The position numbers and the translations under genes are program-made. This document shows positions 51,301 to 59,790 of a stretch of 64,000 nucleotides of DNA, piece by piece; the first letter of the stretch is position 1, and each line of letters opens with the position of its first letter. The notes under the pieces were generated by a model, which was not told the DNA's origin, made no database searches, and was given only the letters and a program-made list of their open reading frames with translations. This DNA comes from Atrina japonica. Lineage: Eukaryota; Mollusca; Bivalvia; Pterioida; Pinnidae. The stretch covers positions 372,001-436,000 of the forward strand of contig BROG01000235.1 in assembly GCA_030159075.1 (NCBI GenBank), written 5' to 3'.

Positions 51301-54300
51301 AGTGGGAAGGAATACTAGGAGAGGAGAAAAAAAAGTATGAAATCCTAAATGCTGAACGAGAGGAATGTGAAAAGAAACTTGCTAACATGACCTCAAACGA
51401 TGTAGAACTTCAAGCAAATTTGACTCAGTTAAATACTAAGGTGACGGAAACAGAGGAGAAACTACATGACTGCATTCAGAACTATGAGAGTCAACTTGAA
51501 AGTCTGAAAAACAAACTTGAAAGGCAGGAGGTTTCTTTCAATGAGCAAAGACAGTCATTGAAACAACAGATCACAGATATTGAAAACCATGCAAAAATGT
51601 CCACAGAGGAAGTCCAAAACTCACTGATGGTGAAATTGAAGGAAAATGAGGAGAAACTAGTGGAACAAACAGGAAAACATGAACAAGAGATGCAGAAACT
51701 GGAAGAAAAATGGCAGACCAAAATGCAGGAGTTAAAACAAAAATATACAACGAAACTTAAAGAAATTCAGAAACAAGGAAAAGATCAAGTTAACTCTGTA
51801 ACTGAGCAATGGAAAAAAGAGACAGAGGAATTAAGGCAAAACCTTTCTAAGTCAGAGGAAAAGTTGAATGTGGAGAGAAGTGAAAAAGAGGCTGTGTCCT
51901 CAGATTTAACTCATGCCAATACTAAATTATTACAACTAGAAGAAACATCAGGAGCAACTAAAGTAGCCATAGTTGACCTTGAAAAGATATTAAGTGAAAA
52001 TACTAAAGAAATAGCACAGAAAGATAAAGACTTGAATGAATTGAAAGAAAAGATTATACAAAAATCAGAAGAAATAAAAACCACTGAGAACAAATTAAGT
52101 GCTTTAGAGGAAACTTACAAAGCTGAGGAACAGCAGCTTAGAGATCAATTATCAGTGAAGGATAATGAATGTCAGAACATGTGTGCCAAAGTGTCTGAAC
52201 TTGAAAGTGAATCATTACAGTTAAAAGAGGATAAGGAATCATACAGAGTTCAGATTGACCAACTAAATAGTGAATTTGAAATCTTGAAACGGGCTAACAG
52301 TTCGGAAAGTGCCCAAGCTGTGGAACTTCAAAACCAGCTGCAAAAGGTTCTGGAAGAAAAAGGTCAGCAGAAGGAGAGCTATGAACAACAGTTAAAGGCT
52401 ATGTCAGAAGAGCATAGCAAAGATGTTGATACACAGATATCTCATAAAACCAGTGAGTACGAAAAACAAAATGATGAATTAAAACAAAGTGTTACAGAAA
52501 ATAAACGAGAAAAAGAAGAATTACAAACAAAATTAAATGATCTCGTAGATAACCATTCTCAACAGGTAGCTCAGATGAGTGCCTCGATGGAGGAAGAAAA
52601 AAAGAAATTGGTTGAGAAACATGAAATTGAATTATCAGAGATGAAAACCAATATAGAATTGGAAAGTAATGCAAAATTAGGAGAATATAAAAAGAAAGCT
52701 GAAAGTTACATTTCACAAATGAAAAAGCAACTTCAAAATGACAAAGATTCAACAGCAGTAGAACAACAAGAAAAAATTGTAAAATTAGAGGAACAAATTA
52801 TAAACCTTCAGAATCAATTAAAGGATGTGACAACAGAAAAAGAAAGTGTTATTGTGCAATTTGAAAGTGAAAAATCTCATTTATTGACGCTTCATGAACA
52901 AGAACTAAAATCAAAAGAATCCATGATTAGTGAACATTTGCAAAAAGCAGAATCTGTTGTGAACAGTGAGGCTAGTTTGAAACAGACTTTACAAGAATTA
53001 CAAGTAAAAGAAGAGAATATGAAAGAGACTATAATTAGTTTAACAAATGAAAAGCAAAATCTAAGTGATGTAATAGAAAAGTTAAAATTAGAAAATTCAA
53101 GTGTTACTGAAAAATATGAAAATGAACTGAAAACATTGAAAACTGCGAAGAATAGAATTGAAAAAGATTTCCAGAAATTCAAGATAGAGATCGAGGATGA
53201 ACAAGATACACAGACAAAAAGTCGGCAAGAGGAAATAGAAAAGATGAAAAGTCATTTTGAAGATTTGCTTCAAGACAAAGAAAACGATCATACTTCAAAG
53301 CTCAAACAGTTAGTGAAGGAATTTAATCAGAAAATGGCTGAGAAAGAAAAGGAATTTGAAACTACATTCTCAGAAGCAATAAGTAAGTAATGTTTTGCCA
53401 GCATTTTCAGTAAACTATTTGTACCCTCTGGCGTCAGTCCTGATTCATAAGTATGACACCAGTAAAACATTATGTACTGGCAGTTTCAGTGAAAATGTTG
53501 TTATTCTTCACTTCTTGACTTGTACTATAGGCAGGTTTTAGGAAAGATAACCTGCAAATGAATTTGAACATGTAAACATATTTTTATTATCCTGTTGACA
53601 TTATTTACAATGATTTACATACATATACATGGAAATCTTCAAGGGGCATTAGCTGTGTTTGTTTTTTTTTTTTATTATTATTATTTTCCTCTTTTATCAC
53701 TTAAAGATTGATAAACAAAACAAAAAATAGATATACAGACATAAAAATTCTTAAATTCCTCTATATTTTATGAAGATTGTTTGAGAAATCCATGGTTTCC
53801 TCTTATTTACTTGCAATTGATGAACTCTACCTTACTATTTGTATATGCCTACCAAACTGAACCTGACCTTATTTTCACAAAATATATAGGAATAAGATTG
53901 TTTATGCCTACATGTATGTATAGCTCTTGCTTGTTATTGTACATCAAATACAAGAAGTAAAAAAGTAGAAAAAATTGCAATATTTTTTTTGTAAACACAG
54001 CTAATTCCCCTTTAATTTCCTAGTTTGCATTCCTATTTTTAGTTTACACTTTAGAAGTACCCTCTGGATGTTACTTTAGTGTAAACCATTTTCAGGTATG
54101 ATCTTTCGATTGGTGTATTTATTTTAATGATCAGATTAAAAATAAAAAGTAAAGTAACAATATATTTTTAATGTTGACAATAGTCAGTTAATTCATATAC
54201 AATAATGTGAGAAAAATAATCATTCATTATTTGACCTTGTGACCTAGATAATGTCATTTGACCTACTTCTTAGTCGAATTTCAGCATCTGAGATGCAGTG

Positions 54301-57300
54301 CTGCCACCGACAAGCTACCGATATGTTGTCTTGTGACAACTCTTGTTCAAGTAAGCAGTAATTGTCTTGGTCAGTAAAAATGACCACTTATGTTATCATA
54401 GTCTACTGTTCACACAGCTCACTTTGGAAGTCGGAAAACTGATGTTTACTCCTTCTTTTGTTTGCTTCATTGGGCTGAATAAAGGTCTAATATATTATTT
54501 GAGTTGTTGCATATTTATGATTCACTTACTGATGTGAAAATCCGACAAATTCAATGGAGGTGGGAGATTGCAATGTTGAATGCAATGTTGAAAAAATGTC
54601 ATCCACCAGGCCGGGTTTTGTTCTGTGTTTACTATGATGTCATTATTCAGCAGTCCAAAATATTCCAAAGCTAGATCTAGTAGACATTAACTTGTTAATG
54701 GTAAAGTACTCTTAAAAGCTTCTGTTGGACAAAAAAGAAGAAAATTACTGTAGAAGTAAAGATATGTATTTGAGTTGCAAAATCTCTTAAATATGAAGCA
54801 TGGACACTTCTGATTGTTTATAACTGCTGCTGAAACACCTTCACATTTTTACAATGGATTGATCCAAGAGTATAATGTTATGATTTCTACATATGAACAG
54901 CATAGGAAAATCTATAACTGATAATGATACTAAGTGCCACAAAGGTATGTTTCTGTGAATTGACAATATACTTCTGTCTTTAGTTATGCAAAAACATGTT
55001 TTCAAGATTGGTTCTTGTTGTTTTTTGTGTTTTTTTTGTTTGTGTTTTTTGTTGTTGATATTTTGAGAATGAGATTTTCCGATTTCCGAGGTGAGCTGCA
55101 CAGACAGTAGTGGTAGAATGATTAGCTCACAAATAGAAGGCTGCAGGTGAAGTACCGATACTGGGTCATACCTAAAACTTTAAAAATGGTATTAATTGTA
55201 CCTTTGCTAAGCACTCAGCGTAAAAAGTTATAATCGAAGGTCTTTTGGATATAACATAAAACTAACGTTCTGTGTTAAGTCACGAACTAGAGCTATTGAC
55301 ATCTTAATATAGGTAAGTAAAAACTCCTCAGTGAGATGTTAACAGAAATAAAAATGTAAGACAGAAGTCACATGATCTGACAAGATTATTTCTGTTATAC
55401 TATGTAGATAATACAAAACAACATGTCTCAGTTTGTGTATGTTATTTCAATTGTAGATAAAAGCCAAAATGCAGAGGACAAACTTTTTTATGAACATAAA
55501 CAAATGGTGGAAGAACTGAATAAAGATCTCCAGGAAAGGGATGACAAAATTGAAGAAATTTCTCAGGAGCATGAAATGAGACTGAAGGTAATAATGATAG
55601 ATGAAATGAGACTGAAGGTAATAATGATAGATGAAATGAGACTGAAGGTAATAATGATAGATAGATGAAATGAGACTGAAGGTAATAATGATAGATGAAA
55701 TGAGACTGAAGGTAAAAATGTTAGATGAAATGAGACTGAAAATAATAATAAAACAATTCACCCCCATTAACGCTGCTATTTCTTGAAGAACGGATTTCCT
55801 CACATATTATTCCCTCATTGTAATGCCGACGGTAGCTTGTTTATGTCATACTTCAACTGCAACTTGAATATTGAGTGTCATAAACTAGTAGCTGGTTGTA
55901 TGAACAATGTGTAGAAGTCAGACGGGGATCAGCTTACGAGGGTGCTTCCGTAAGAGTTGAAAAAAAATCAACACGTCATGTGTTTAATATAAACTTAATC
56001 CTTTGTATTACCGGCCTGTCAAAGAGATTTAGATTTTCCGGCCATCGAACATGTACTGCTACATATTTTGGATAATTTAATTTTGGCCATTTTAATAGGG
56101 TGGACATATTGTCCAAACTTAAACAATCAACAAAATATCGGAATTTACGATAGTGAGTTGTAAACAAGATATGATATACAACATGGATTAATGACATATC
56201 AAAATGAAAATGACCACATCTCAAAAATAGTAAACCTCAATATATTGCCAAACCCGCTATACCGCCAAAATTCAGGAAAACAGAAGGTGGCGGTATATCA
56301 GGGGGTGAACTGTATATGTATTGAAACTGAAAGTAATAATGATAGATGAAATGAAACTGAAGGTAATAATAATAATACATGAAATGAGACTGAAGGTAAT
56401 AATGATACATGAAAGGAGACTGAAGGTAATAATGATCAATCAGTGTACATGTAGTGTAAAAATGGTAATAGCAATATGAAGGTCAGAGAATGACATTTTT
56501 ATATCTGAAAGAAACATAAAATAGGTACAATTTCCTAAATTAAGGCACATTAAGTTATCACTCAGAAAGGAGGAGGTTAATTAGAGAGAAAGGTGAAGTA
56601 GATATGATCTCTGATATATGGGGACATTATCACTTCATTCAGAAAGCTTAGTCGGAGAAAAGGGGTAAAATATGTATGACCTCTGATTGAAGGGGACATT
56701 ATCACTTCAATCAGAGGGGAGGTTAGTCAGAGAAATGGGTAAAATAGGTATGATCTCTGATGTAAAGGGACATTATTAGAGGTGAGGTTGGTCAGAGAAA
56801 AGGATAAAAAAAATATTATCTCTGATTTAAGGGGACATTGTCACTTCAATTACAAAGGAGATTTGTCAGAGAAATGGGTAAAATAGGTATGATATCTTAA
56901 AGTAGAGGACAAGATCACTTAAGTGAAGACCCCTTTGAAAAACACATAATACATGTTTTATTAGGAGGTGATAGATTTTGTTAATAAATATATCTATTTG
57001 CATATTCATTGAAAAGAAAAAATTCTGGTGTTTGAATACAATTTCGGTGACTTAGTTTCTCATCCTTGGTTAATACTTTTTATCTTTTTTCGTAACTCAT
57101 ATAAAATCATTTCTATTGTTATCCGTAGTGTTATATTTAATTACAGTACTAATGATATGAATATGCATGAAGTTGTACATTTATTTTTGAAGTCTTGTAG
57201 CATGGCTTCTTAGTAATAATATATAACTGTAAACTAACGTGCTTGCCGGATTTTTGATGTCCCAAGGTACCTGTTTTAGGACTAGTGGATGGAAATTAAT

Positions 57301-59668
57301 TTTTAACTTTTGTTTTTGTATTAACAAACCTAATATATTGTAAATTTTGTTACCCCTGCACCTGAAATGACAGGGCCAAAACTTCAAAGAAGATGTTATC
57401 TTTGTAGTTTACTGTGGTATAAATAGTAATCAAACTGCTTACATAATTATACTGTTGCAAAAATAATATATACATATATATTAATGAAATGTTAAAAATC
57501 AAAATTCTTTCCAAAAGTTATGAAATTCATTGCCCCTTGGTCTTTGATATATTTGATTGACAGATGACTAGAGACGTCCTTTTGACACTTCTTAAACATA
57601 AAAATATCATTCAAAGCAATTAAGGTCATATTGACATGCTTACCTTCCCCTGAAATGAACATAAATTAAAGTCAGTGACACAGATCAGTGCAGTTTAGGA
57701 AAAGATCATGCATTAATTATGTGAAAGAAAATTGACTAGGACCAATAAGGTACCACAAGGAACCAAATAGGCTCAAAACTTGGTATATCTCTAAAAATAT
57801 TTTCCTCATGAACCAATGGTCAGCATATTGCCATTTTAATCATAAATTTCTCTCAAGCCTCTTGTTTTGTAAACAGGGAGGAGGATGTTTGCAGTGTTTG
57901 ATATCTATCTGACTTCCTGTTTTAAATGGCCTTTATGGTTCTGTTAAATAACAACAACTCACCAAAAATCACAAGGTGTCCAATCAGACTTCAGATATCA
58001 TTTCTGTGTTGGTATGTCTGTCCAATCAATTCTTTTGTTTTGTAGGAAACAGAGGCTGAATTGACCTTGAAAATCAACCAACTTCAGAGTGAACTAACCG
58101 ATGCACAACAGAAACACCAGATGGAGCTGTATGAATTAGAGGAGAAACTGAAGAAAACACAGCAAGAAAAAGTTGTGCAACAAGAGGTCATACACAAAGA
58201 AGAGGTGGCAGCCTTAAGTCAGGAGTGGGATAATGAACGCAAGGTAGAGAGGGTTACTATGTCACTCACATTATATAAAGTGGCATTACCATTTGTACAT
58301 AAGTTACATTGAAAGAGCATACATTTTGACATGAAACTCACTTTTGTTGGTTGACTGAATTATATAATTTCTGTGAATGAGTTTACATTTTTGCACTCAC
58401 AACTTGGCCAAAGTGGCAAAATATGAACGCTGATTAAAAGACAGTGATTACCCTGAAAAGGTAACTCTGTCTTTCCCTAGCTCATATGGGCAATGATGTC
58501 ACAGATGCACTTTCTGATTTTTGAATGTGGTTTTATCAACATTTGCCCTGTTGTAAAGACTGGAATTGTGGGAGAAAAAGAATCAAACATGAATTTTTGT
58601 TATAAACAGTGAAATCTTAAAACACTTGGGAAAGAACATGACGAGCTCATTCTGGATAGTCATGTTCTTTCCCTCTAGTTTAAAGGTTTCCCTGTCCACA
58701 ACAAACAGTCATGTAAAATTCTGTTAATCACAGACAGGCTGTGTAGTCAAAACTCTGTATATGTTTGTTTATTAGAATGGTCCATCATTCTTTTTGTTAC
58801 TGCTTTGTGTATTACCGCCCCGAACTAGCGTTATTGTTTGATAGTGAATTATTTTTACGTTTTTGTTATGGAGATTATAGATTCCTAAAATATTCAAATT
58901 TCTACATCAATCAACATTTATTTTAAATGAGTGAGAAAAAAAAAACAAAAAACAAAAACCAATGAGTTAGTTGATTATAAACATTAGGCCTTTTCTGTAG
59001 ATTTTATACATTTTGTTGGCAGTGTAATTTTTGCCTTCACAGAATGAAGTCTTTGTTTTTTGACAGCTTGTAGTGGCCAAGTGGTAAAGCATAGCATCAT
59101 CTTGAAGGTATGACTTAAGGTCCAAGTTTATACCTGATGATATTTGACATAGGTAGTGATGCTCTATCTTCAGTATGTATATAGTGCAAGTCATACATCT
59201 TCCAGGTGAAGCAAGAAGCCGACCTTCTGTATCACAATATTGAATAAATATGAGTGAAAATTAAACAACTTGTCTTATTGGCATAAGTCAGTGATATAGG
59301 TAAAAAAAAATTAAAATTTCACCTTTTTAAACAAATATTCATATAAATTGAAAAATTCTTGGCTGTATGTAAAATTGAGTCAAAAGATACTTTTGTTTTG
59401 TGGTAAGTACATGTTATAACTTGTGCGAATGACCATATCATTCTTGCAAGTTGTTTTTTTTTTGTGTTTGGACACCGTTAAAAGAGAGATCTACACACAA
59501 AACGAGACAAAGATTACACTACATAGATGATATATTGACGACGTTGTTCTGTATTGTGTTGATTTGTTTGTCCTGCGATAACTTTATTTTGATGTTCGTT
59601 TGATTTTATCCATTTTGTAGACTGTTAGTATACAGCATGCAGGCAGTCCCAGTGTCATTGAGCCACAG
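30857..59668 (+). CDS. Golgin-245/p230 (GOLGA4), nearly complete
   Basis: A trans-Golgi coiled-coil tether that captures endosome-derived carriers. Fifteen exons join in phase: 30857-30937, 32928-33116, 33556-33822, 34760-34807, 40408-40563, 40812-40958, 41668-41808, 42423-42657, 43025-43203, 44297-44416, 44944-45123, 48744-53382, 55457-55587, 58046-58243 and 59621-59668, giving 2253 residues. Residues 1-9 are MFKNLKKRI, like the golgin-97/golgin-245 N-terminal motif that binds TBC1D23. Residues 28-140 are Ser/Thr-rich linker. DIESEVEE to RRSLKYKSKFMEVANIYKDL and QDRAFRRISELKEQLQLDQL match vertebrate GOLGA4. Coiled coil follows to the end. Human GOLGA4 has about 2230 residues, so roughly the last hundred or more, with the GRIP domain that binds ARL1, should lie beyond 64000. 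Confidence 0.93.
31352..31404 (+). other. Exon-like segment in golgin intron 1
   Basis: A good acceptor (pyrimidine tract and TTTCACTTAG) and a strong donor GTAAGT flank 53 bp. In the golgin frame it hits TGA after twelve codons and its length is not a multiple of three, so including it would truncate the protein. One other frame is open (WIYVTDNRTVTGEVTYN). It may be a poison or cryptic exon. Confidence 0.25.
32440..32640 (-). mobile_element. SINE, main family, full length but decayed
   Basis: Reverse copy: tail TTTTCAATGGTGGAGGAGAA, body CACGCAAACTTTCTCACAAA, then a head remnant (TTGGTTCAAAGCATGATTAA). It sits in golgin intron 1, about 290 bp before exon 2. Confidence 0.72.
32928..33116 (+). 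CDS. Golgin-245 exon 2 (residues 28-90)
   Basis: Acceptor TTTTTTACAG and donor GTACGT. Encodes SEESPASSENKKLGTPIAES and a low-complexity Ser/Thr/Pro linker ending EGTPDNTAD. Phase 0. Confidence 0.88.
33556..33822 (+). CDS. Golgin-245 exon 3 (residues 91-179)
   Basis: Acceptor TATATTTCAG and donor GTAAGA. Begins FSSALSSLPGNETPRAGRSR with an Arg/Ser-rich patch, then PSDIESEVEEQ and KKFERRSLKYKSKFME, where coiled coil begins and vertebrate GOLGA4 is closely similar. Confidence 0.92.
34760..34807 (+). CDS. Golgin-245 exon 4 (16 codons)
   Basis: Acceptor TAATTGCAG and donor GTAATA. Encodes VANIYKDLAHERDKIK, matching the SELVTAYQMLQREKKK region of human GOLGA4 in position and pattern. Confidence 0.9.
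35674..36045 (+). repeat. Left inverted end of the 4.2-kb transposon
   Basis: Contains TTTGCCTTCTGGCGAGCGGG and, inward, TATGACGTCACAACCGG and AAATGTCACGTGACCCTCC, the last two echoed inverted in the right end. TGACGTCA-like and CACGTG words are shared by all end copies. Confidence 0.82.
36804..38859 (+). pseudogene. Transposon-borne PIN/FEN1-like protein, broken
   Basis: Opens at ATG 36804 (MERPVQLHTVKPAKQK) with HGTHKRCYQLFTNL and a CLFCNKE zinc-binding-like piece. Near 37255-37290 the frame shifts by one and resumes as FHNPIKRNKIKTFA, VTQLKAERNIFGQLVLL and FPLGPVPWALATADGMPVKT. Then come VVDGNAILQML, EEADTRMILHC, IIVRSPDTDVFVLLTRY, LPALHCFTGCDTTSAF, an in-frame TAA at 38389-38391, and the family's final part (LERFVCRMYGK, LLPPCRASLEMHIRRVNYQT, Asp/Glu-rich end at 38859). 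EEADTR plus SPDTD resemble the acidic metal-binding pattern of FEN1/PIN nucleases. The family is multicopy in invertebrates from memory, with unknown role. A middle segment other members have seems deleted here. Confidence 0.72.
38940..39045. repeat. Two-copy direct repeat, about 52 bp
   Basis: TCGTTTGATTGACCGTTTCA with GTATTTGAATCAATC recurs at about 38944 and 38996, just after the transposon gene. It may be subterminal transposase-binding sequence; that is inference. Confidence 0.7.
39225..39480 (+). repeat. Inner, extra copy of the right end
   Basis: Repeats the outer end in the same orientation: ATGACGTCACCATGTTTTCC, CCCGTATAAAATCTAAACAC, CGCCAGAAGGCAAACCTCTT and terminal ACACTAGCTC. It is more diverged from the left end than the outer copy is. 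Confidence 0.82.
39490..39863 (-). repeat. Right inverted end of the 4.2-kb transposon
   Basis: Inverted copy of 35674-36045, best match in the 75-bp core 39735-39809. Includes GTGTCACGTGACATTGTGAC inward and a G-run (GGGGGGGGAAC) near the tip, mirrored by the C-run at 35696. Confidence 0.82.
40071..40250. mobile_element. MITE of the CAGTGGAACC family
   Basis: Left end CAGTCAAACTTGCATTAAAA and right end CAGTTTTGACTGTA are inverted, with internal TATAAAGG and CCTGTCTATAA words. Lies between the large transposon and exon 5. Confidence 0.62.
40408..40563 (+). CDS. Golgin-245 exon 5 (residues 196-247)
   Basis: Acceptor TTACTGACAG and donor GTATGT. Encodes NTLTQTQDRAFRRISELKEQ and on to EEKDEHIKVYKTQ, one of the best matches to vertebrate GOLGA4 in the window. 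Coiled coil. Confidence 0.94.
40812..40958 (+). CDS. Golgin-245 exon 6 (residues 248-296)
   Basis: Acceptor AACATACAG and donor GTGTGT. Encodes VRLLREGKEVPTELEEKLQP, then a Gln/Ala/Pro break (KQQQAAAPPSGE) and EDVKQLVDK. The break separates two coiled-coil stretches. Confidence 0.92.
41668..41808 (+). CDS. Golgin-245 exon 7 (residues 297-343)
   Basis: Acceptor CCACTACAG and donor GTATAG. Encodes VKRLEGLLSRCKETIKSHKE and on to SREFDKIK, matching human VKRQENLLKRCKETIQSHKE. Phase 0. Confidence 0.94.
42095..42215 (-). mobile_element. Strongly decayed SINE
   Basis: Shows AACTGGCAAACTTCCTCACA at left and, in reverse, a head remnant (CATGGCAAAGTGATTAGAGC) at right. It lies in the intron before exon 8. 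Confidence 0.55.
42423..42657 (+). CDS. Golgin-245 exon 8
   Basis: Acceptor ATATTTCAG and donor GTAAGA after phase 1. Encodes NSTSPDMTSKLQHQIKEARK, IEQLETDREIAIAEVKKQMH and on to VEKLEKS. The Ser codon is split with exon 9. Confidence 0.92.
43025..43203 (+). CDS. Golgin-245 exon 9
   Basis: Acceptor AACTTTCAG and donor GTAAAT. Completes the split Ser, then KEKLEKSREIIKKIKDEKQK and on to LSRAKAAAVSCMQ. Coiled coil, phase 0 at the end. Confidence 0.92.
43321..43509. mobile_element. 189-bp MITE with ATACTGTATACAGG ends
   Basis: Left end ATACTGTATACAGGGAAAAT and right end AATAACCCTGTATACAGTAT are inverted, with subterminal TTTTCGCCC against GGGCAAAAATA. Non-coding. Confidence 0.78.
43855..44100 (-). 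mobile_element. SINE, main family, near full length
   Basis: Reverse copy: tail AGCACACTCAACAGTTTTTC, GTGACCAGTATTTAATGGTG, GTAAACTGGCAAACTTTCTC, then the head (GCGATGCTCTAACCACGCAG). The B-box region is mutated. Confidence 0.8.
44120..44285 (+). mobile_element. tRNA-like SINE, third family, decayed
   Basis: CTCGCTGGTTTGATTTCGGA and ACAGGGTCATTCTATAAACT resemble the element at 55105-55250 (GATACTGGGTCATACCTAAA). It ends within 20 bp of exon 10. Confidence 0.4.
44297..44416 (+). CDS. Golgin-245 exon 10 (40 codons)
   Basis: Acceptor CTCCCCACAG and donor GTAAAT. Encodes EETEKTIAARVQASMEERDQ and on to SHQESISIK. Phase 0. Confidence 0.9.
44700..44830 (+). mobile_element. SINE tail, decayed
   Basis: GTAACTGGGTTTCTCTTCCA, an AAAAAATAGCTGCTG block and TGTAACTGAAAAATTATTGT match the tail of the main family. 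The head is missing. Confidence 0.55.
44944..45123 (+). CDS. Golgin-245 exon 11 (60 codons)
   Basis: Acceptor TCTTTTTCAG and donor GTGAGT. Encodes EKEIEHNMRQLQEDFQRRVS, EKEQEMSLAVEERDLQKMAA and on to EVDRLTT. Coiled coil, phase 0. Confidence 0.92.
45858..46034. mobile_element. MITE of the CAGTGGAACC family
   Basis: Left end CAGTGGAACCTCGCCTAAAG, right end AGCGAGGTTCAATA, with internal GACCACCTCACTTAG words in direct and inverted order. Confidence 0.65.
46158..46386. repeat. TGTGTGTTTGTATTTATG microsatellite
   Basis: Compound (TG)n with TTTGTATTTA interruptions. All three plus frames are open over it, giving Cys/Val/Tyr repeats, purely from composition. Confidence 0.92.
47015..47245 (+). mobile_element. 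SINE, main family
   Basis: Head remnant TACAGCATGAAGTCTCTCAC, then AGAAAGATTGCCAGTTTCCT, CTCTTCTCTACCATTAAAAA and tail AACTGAAAAATAGTTGAG. Flanks resemble those of the 29800 copy. Confidence 0.75.
47717..47801. repeat. Perfect 27-bp hairpin
   Basis: Arms 47717-47743 and 47775-47801 are exact inverted copies (ACTAGGCCGAACTTTCTGCC onward), with a 31-base loop. CTAGTGTTCGAC also occurs as a direct repeat at both sides. Confidence 0.92.
47826..47907. repeat. 28-bp hairpin, three mismatches
   Basis: Arms 47826-47853 and 47880-47907 (CTTTGGGGATTCTATCGTGG against its inverse). The loop is 26 bases. Confidence 0.88.
47941..48051. repeat. Third hairpin, imperfect
   Basis: Outer arms TTAAAATCGAGAGTCAAACA and, in reverse, TTAAAATCTAGAGTCCAACA. 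Inner arms GACAAACACCTATA match exactly around a 13-base loop. Confidence 0.85.
48239..48308. repeat. (CA)n(TA)n microsatellite
   Basis: Six CA then about 29 TA dinucleotides, within the 1.09-kb element. Confidence 0.93.
48440..48515 (-). mobile_element. SINE tail fragment
   Basis: GTTTAAGCCACACTCAACAA and CATATGATGGCAGCCAGTG are the reverse of the main family tail. Truncated. Confidence 0.55.
48744..53382 (+). CDS. Golgin-245 exon 12, giant coiled-coil exon
   Basis: 4639 bp, acceptor TTTCTTTCAG, donor GTAAGT after phase 1. Encodes about 1546 residues (582-2127) of almost unbroken heptad coiled coil, from ELSDKTETLRNQEVEYSKYK to FNQKMAEKEKEFETTFSEAI. It is dominated by Glu, Lys, Gln, Leu and Ser, with few prolines or aromatic residues. 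NAKLGEYKKKAESYISQMKK and DHTSKLKQLVKEFNQKMAEK correspond to C-terminal parts of human GOLGA4. The frame runs on only four codons past the donor before TAA, so the splice is required. Frames open on the opposite strand are composition artefacts. Confidence 0.96.
53383..55456 (+). other. Golgin intron 12
   Basis: About 2.1 kb without a gene. A possible tRNA-like SINE is at 55105-55250. No other exon or strong repeat is seen; a T-rich run is at 53661-53690. Confidence 0.6.
55105..55250 (+). mobile_element. tRNA-like SINE, third family
   Basis: GTAGTGGTAGAATGATTAGC resembles an A-box region and GGCTGCAGGTGAAGTACCGA a mutated B-box region. ACTGGGTCATACCTAAAACT and CTTTGCTAAGCACTCAGCG follow. Shares its body with 44120-44285. 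Confidence 0.45.
55457..55587 (+). CDS. Golgin-245 exon 13
   Basis: Acceptor TTCAATTGTAG and donor GTAATA. Completes a split Asn, giving SEAINKSQNAEDKLFYEHKQ and on to SQEHEMRLK. INKSQNAE matches INKAQEVE of human GOLGA4 across the same junction, which supports the splice. Confidence 0.92.
55573..55745 (+). repeat. Tandem copies of exon 13 end plus splice donor
   Basis: A 30-bp unit GAAATGAGACTGAAGGTAAT with AATGATAGAT repeats about six times. The first copy is the true exon end (GAGACTGAAG, then GTAATA), so each unit carries a potential 5' splice site. More copies lie at 56318-56440, beyond an inserted MITE. The frame stays open for the first three units (VIMIDEMRLK). Confidence 0.9.
55753..56314. 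mobile_element. 562-bp MITE inside the donor array
   Basis: Ends ACAATTCACCCCC and, in reverse at the right, ACAGTTCACCCCC. The GC content and text differ from the array it splits. Subterminal CCGCCA and TGGCGG words pair near the right end. Confidence 0.6.
56318..56440 (+). repeat. Donor array, right half
   Basis: Four diverged units of GAAACTGAAGGTAATAATGA type, the continuation of the array at 55573-55745 after the MITE. Confidence 0.85.
56560..56905. repeat. Tandem repeat, about 80-bp unit
   Basis: Five diverged copies of GGGGACATTATCACTTCA, then GTCAGAGAAA and GGGTAAAATAGGTATGATCT. Non-coding. Confidence 0.8.
56906..58045 (+). other. Golgin intron 13, right part
   Basis: No exon seen. 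The stretch 57240-57860 contains a diverged relative of the repeat at 16570 and phrases such as AGGTACCACAAGGAACCAAA typical of dispersed repeats. Confidence 0.45.
58046..58243 (+). CDS. Golgin-245 exon 14 (66 codons)
   Basis: Acceptor GTTTTGTAG and donor GTAGAG. Encodes ETEAELTLKINQLQSELTDA, KHQMELYELEEKLKKTQQEK and on to SQEWDNERK. Coiled coil, phase 0. Confidence 0.92.
59065..59215 (+). mobile_element. tRNA-like SINE remnant
   Basis: TAGTGGCCAAGTGGTAAAGC looks like an A-box region. The B box is degraded. The rest is unrecognised. Confidence 0.35.
59621..59668 (+). CDS. Probable golgin-245 exon 15 (16 codons)
   Basis: Acceptor ATCCATTTTGTAG and donor GTATTT flank 48 bp, open in the golgin frame: TVSIQHAGSPSVIEPQ. 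It would break the coiled coil before the C-terminal part, where human GOLGA4 also has a short non-helical stretch. It could be alternatively used. Confidence 0.6.
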
Positions 59669-59790
59669 GTATTTGTGTTTGCACGATCTTTTGTTTATTT
59701 ACGTTTTCTTTAATATGATTCAATAATCTCTGTTTATTTCATTCTAATTATACATGCTTGATTTCTTCCTTTAACCTAGAAACTCTATAA

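Noticed and set aside
49277..53291. Many minus-strand frames rich in Ser, Phe and Leu
   Set aside because: They are the opposite strand of a Glu/Lys-rich coiled-coil exon, whose codons read in reverse rarely give stops.
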